From positions 1 through 22,885 of the forward strand of contig JAGRLX010000124.1 of assembly GCA_020441605.1 (NCBI GenBank): a stretch of 22,885 nucleotides of DNA. Reading direction: 5' to 3'. How positions within the stretch are numbered: the stretch's first letter is position 1; every line of letters starts with the position of its first letter. The DNA is from Alphaproteobacteria bacterium (lineage in GTDB: Bacteria > Pseudomonadota > Alphaproteobacteria > Rhizobiales > Aestuariivirgaceae). Below the pieces are notes generated by a model that made no database searches, was not told the DNA's origin, and was given only the letters and a program-made list of their open reading frames with translations. The position numbers were made by a program, and so were the translations under genes. Below are positions 22,360 through 22,885 of the stretch, piece after piece.

Positions 22360-22709
22360 CACTTGGTCTCCGCCTTAAGCCGGTTCGCGAAATAGTCGGC
22401 CCAAGGCCCTTTCGCCTGAGCGATGAGATCAGATGGTGGAAGTTCGGTAATTCCGTAGAAGGCCTTGAACTCCATCGTCACGGTATCGCGCGCAGCGTGG
22501 AACCACTTGCCGCAGCCGCGGTCGCAGCGCCACCGTTCGAAATGGAGCCCTTTGGGATTGTGCCGGATAAACAGGTAGTCGCGCTGCTCTTCGTCGCTGA
22601 TGTTGACTGGATCATGCGTGGCGGGACGGCGGACATGCGCCTGGCCACCAGCATGAAAATCCGTCTCGTCGCCTTCGGCGCCGCAAACCGGACATTTGAC
22701 AACAAGCAT
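22359..22709 (-). CDS. soxD: sarcosine oxidase, delta subunit (zinc-binding)
   Basis: A 116-residue delta subunit of heterotetrameric sarcosine oxidase, a structural subunit that holds one zinc ion. The zinc-binding residues visible are C6 and C9 (KCPVCG) and, in WRCDRGCGKWF, C62 and C66. In the Corynebacterium enzyme the third ligand is a histidine in the WxHxxxC motif; here that place is a cysteine, giving a possible four-cysteine site. The start MLVVKCPVCG agrees with the family. It is 11 bases after soxB and touches soxA. Confidence 0.93.
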   Translation of the reverse strand: MLVVKCPVCGAEGDETDFHAGGQAHVRRPATHDPVNISDEEQRDYLFIRHNPKGLHFERWRCDRGCGKWFHAARDTVTMEFKAFYGITELPPSDLIAQAKGPWADYFANRLKAETK

Positions 22710-22720
22710 GGATGATACTC

Positions 22721-22885
22721 CTAGTGGGCAACGGCCGCGGCAACACTCTCGTCGATCAACCGGCCCTCCACGAACCGATTGAGGCCGAAGGGTTCGGCGA
22801 TGGGATGTGGGCGATTATTGGCAATCGTGTCCGCGAATACGTAGCCAGACCCCGGGATGGCCTTGAAGCCGCCGGTGCCCCAGCC
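22721..22885 (-). CDS. soxB: sarcosine oxidase, beta subunit, C-terminal fragment
   Basis: The last 54 residues of the FAD/FMN-carrying beta subunit of heterotetrameric sarcosine oxidase; the rest lies beyond the right edge. The fragment reads [20 protein letters not shown], then the family tail [15 protein letters not shown] before the TAG stop. The GWGTGGFKA motif is highly conserved in SoxB. It is the first visible gene of the soxBDAG operon, so the operon promoter is outside the window. Confidence 0.92.
   Translation of the reverse strand, partial: GWGTGGFKAIPGSGYVFADTIANNRPHPIAEPFGLNRFVEGRLIDESVAAAVAH

Noticed and set aside
1..22885. CRISPR arrays, insertion sequences, rRNA or tRNA genes
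   Set aside because: No regularly spaced repeats, transposase motifs, or RNA gene signatures were found on either strand.

Overview
The window looks like a chromosomal segment of an alphaproteobacterium, most likely of the Hyphomicrobiales (rhizobial) type. The basis is GC-rich sequence with dense, overlapping operons, a NAD-linked FdsGBA formate dehydrogenase, a heterotetrameric sarcosine oxidase operon (soxBDAG), a FeuP/FeuQ-like two-component system, and gene-transfer-agent (GTA) genes, which are typical of this class. No rRNA, tRNA, CRISPR array, insertion sequence or att site was recognised.

Layout. (1) 1-5484, all minus strand: a LysR regulator, then a small c-type cytochrome plus a Tat-exported flavocytochrome c sulfide dehydrogenase flavoprotein, a 71-residue four-cysteine protein, and fdsG-fdsB-fdsA (fdsA runs off the left edge). 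A textbook Fnr/FixK box lies upstream of the four-cysteine gene. (2) 5556-13134, plus strand: a collapsed GTA-like cluster. It has a near-consensus promoter, a small-terminase-like gene, and a large-terminase gene whose ATPase half is joined out of frame to the C-terminal ~724 residues of the GTA baseplate hub protein (gp15 type). The whole capsid/tail block between these two points is missing. The distal genes are intact: a DUF2793/beta-helix tail spike, a small coiled-coil membrane protein, a GH24 endolysin with membrane segments, and a GTA-type 3TM holin. (3) 13185-15632, plus strand: a CRP-type palindrome followed by a small exported PepSY-like protein and an OmpR-type regulator with its kinase, resembling the rhizobial FeuN/FeuP/FeuQ arrangement. 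(4) 15633-15912: no protein gene of normal size, but a promoter, about 100 nt of possible transcript and an intrinsic terminator suggest a small RNA. (5) 15913-22885: a GlxA-type AraC regulator divergent from a methylenetetrahydrofolate-reductase-like gene, then a minus-strand soxB-soxD-soxA-soxG operon ending in an isochorismatase-family cysteine hydrolase.

How the genes fit together (inference). Sarcosine oxidase converts sarcosine to glycine and 5,10-methylene-THF. The MetF-like protein handles that C1 unit, and formate made from it could be oxidised to CO2 by FdsGBA, so the two ends of the window may both serve methylamine/betaine-derived C1 catabolism. The sulfide dehydrogenase pair adds periplasmic sulfide oxidation. 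The most unusual items are the precise internal collapse of the GTA cluster with retention of promoter, spike and lysis genes, the cysteine-rich small protein with its Fnr/FixK box, and the candidate sRNA at 15.8 kb.
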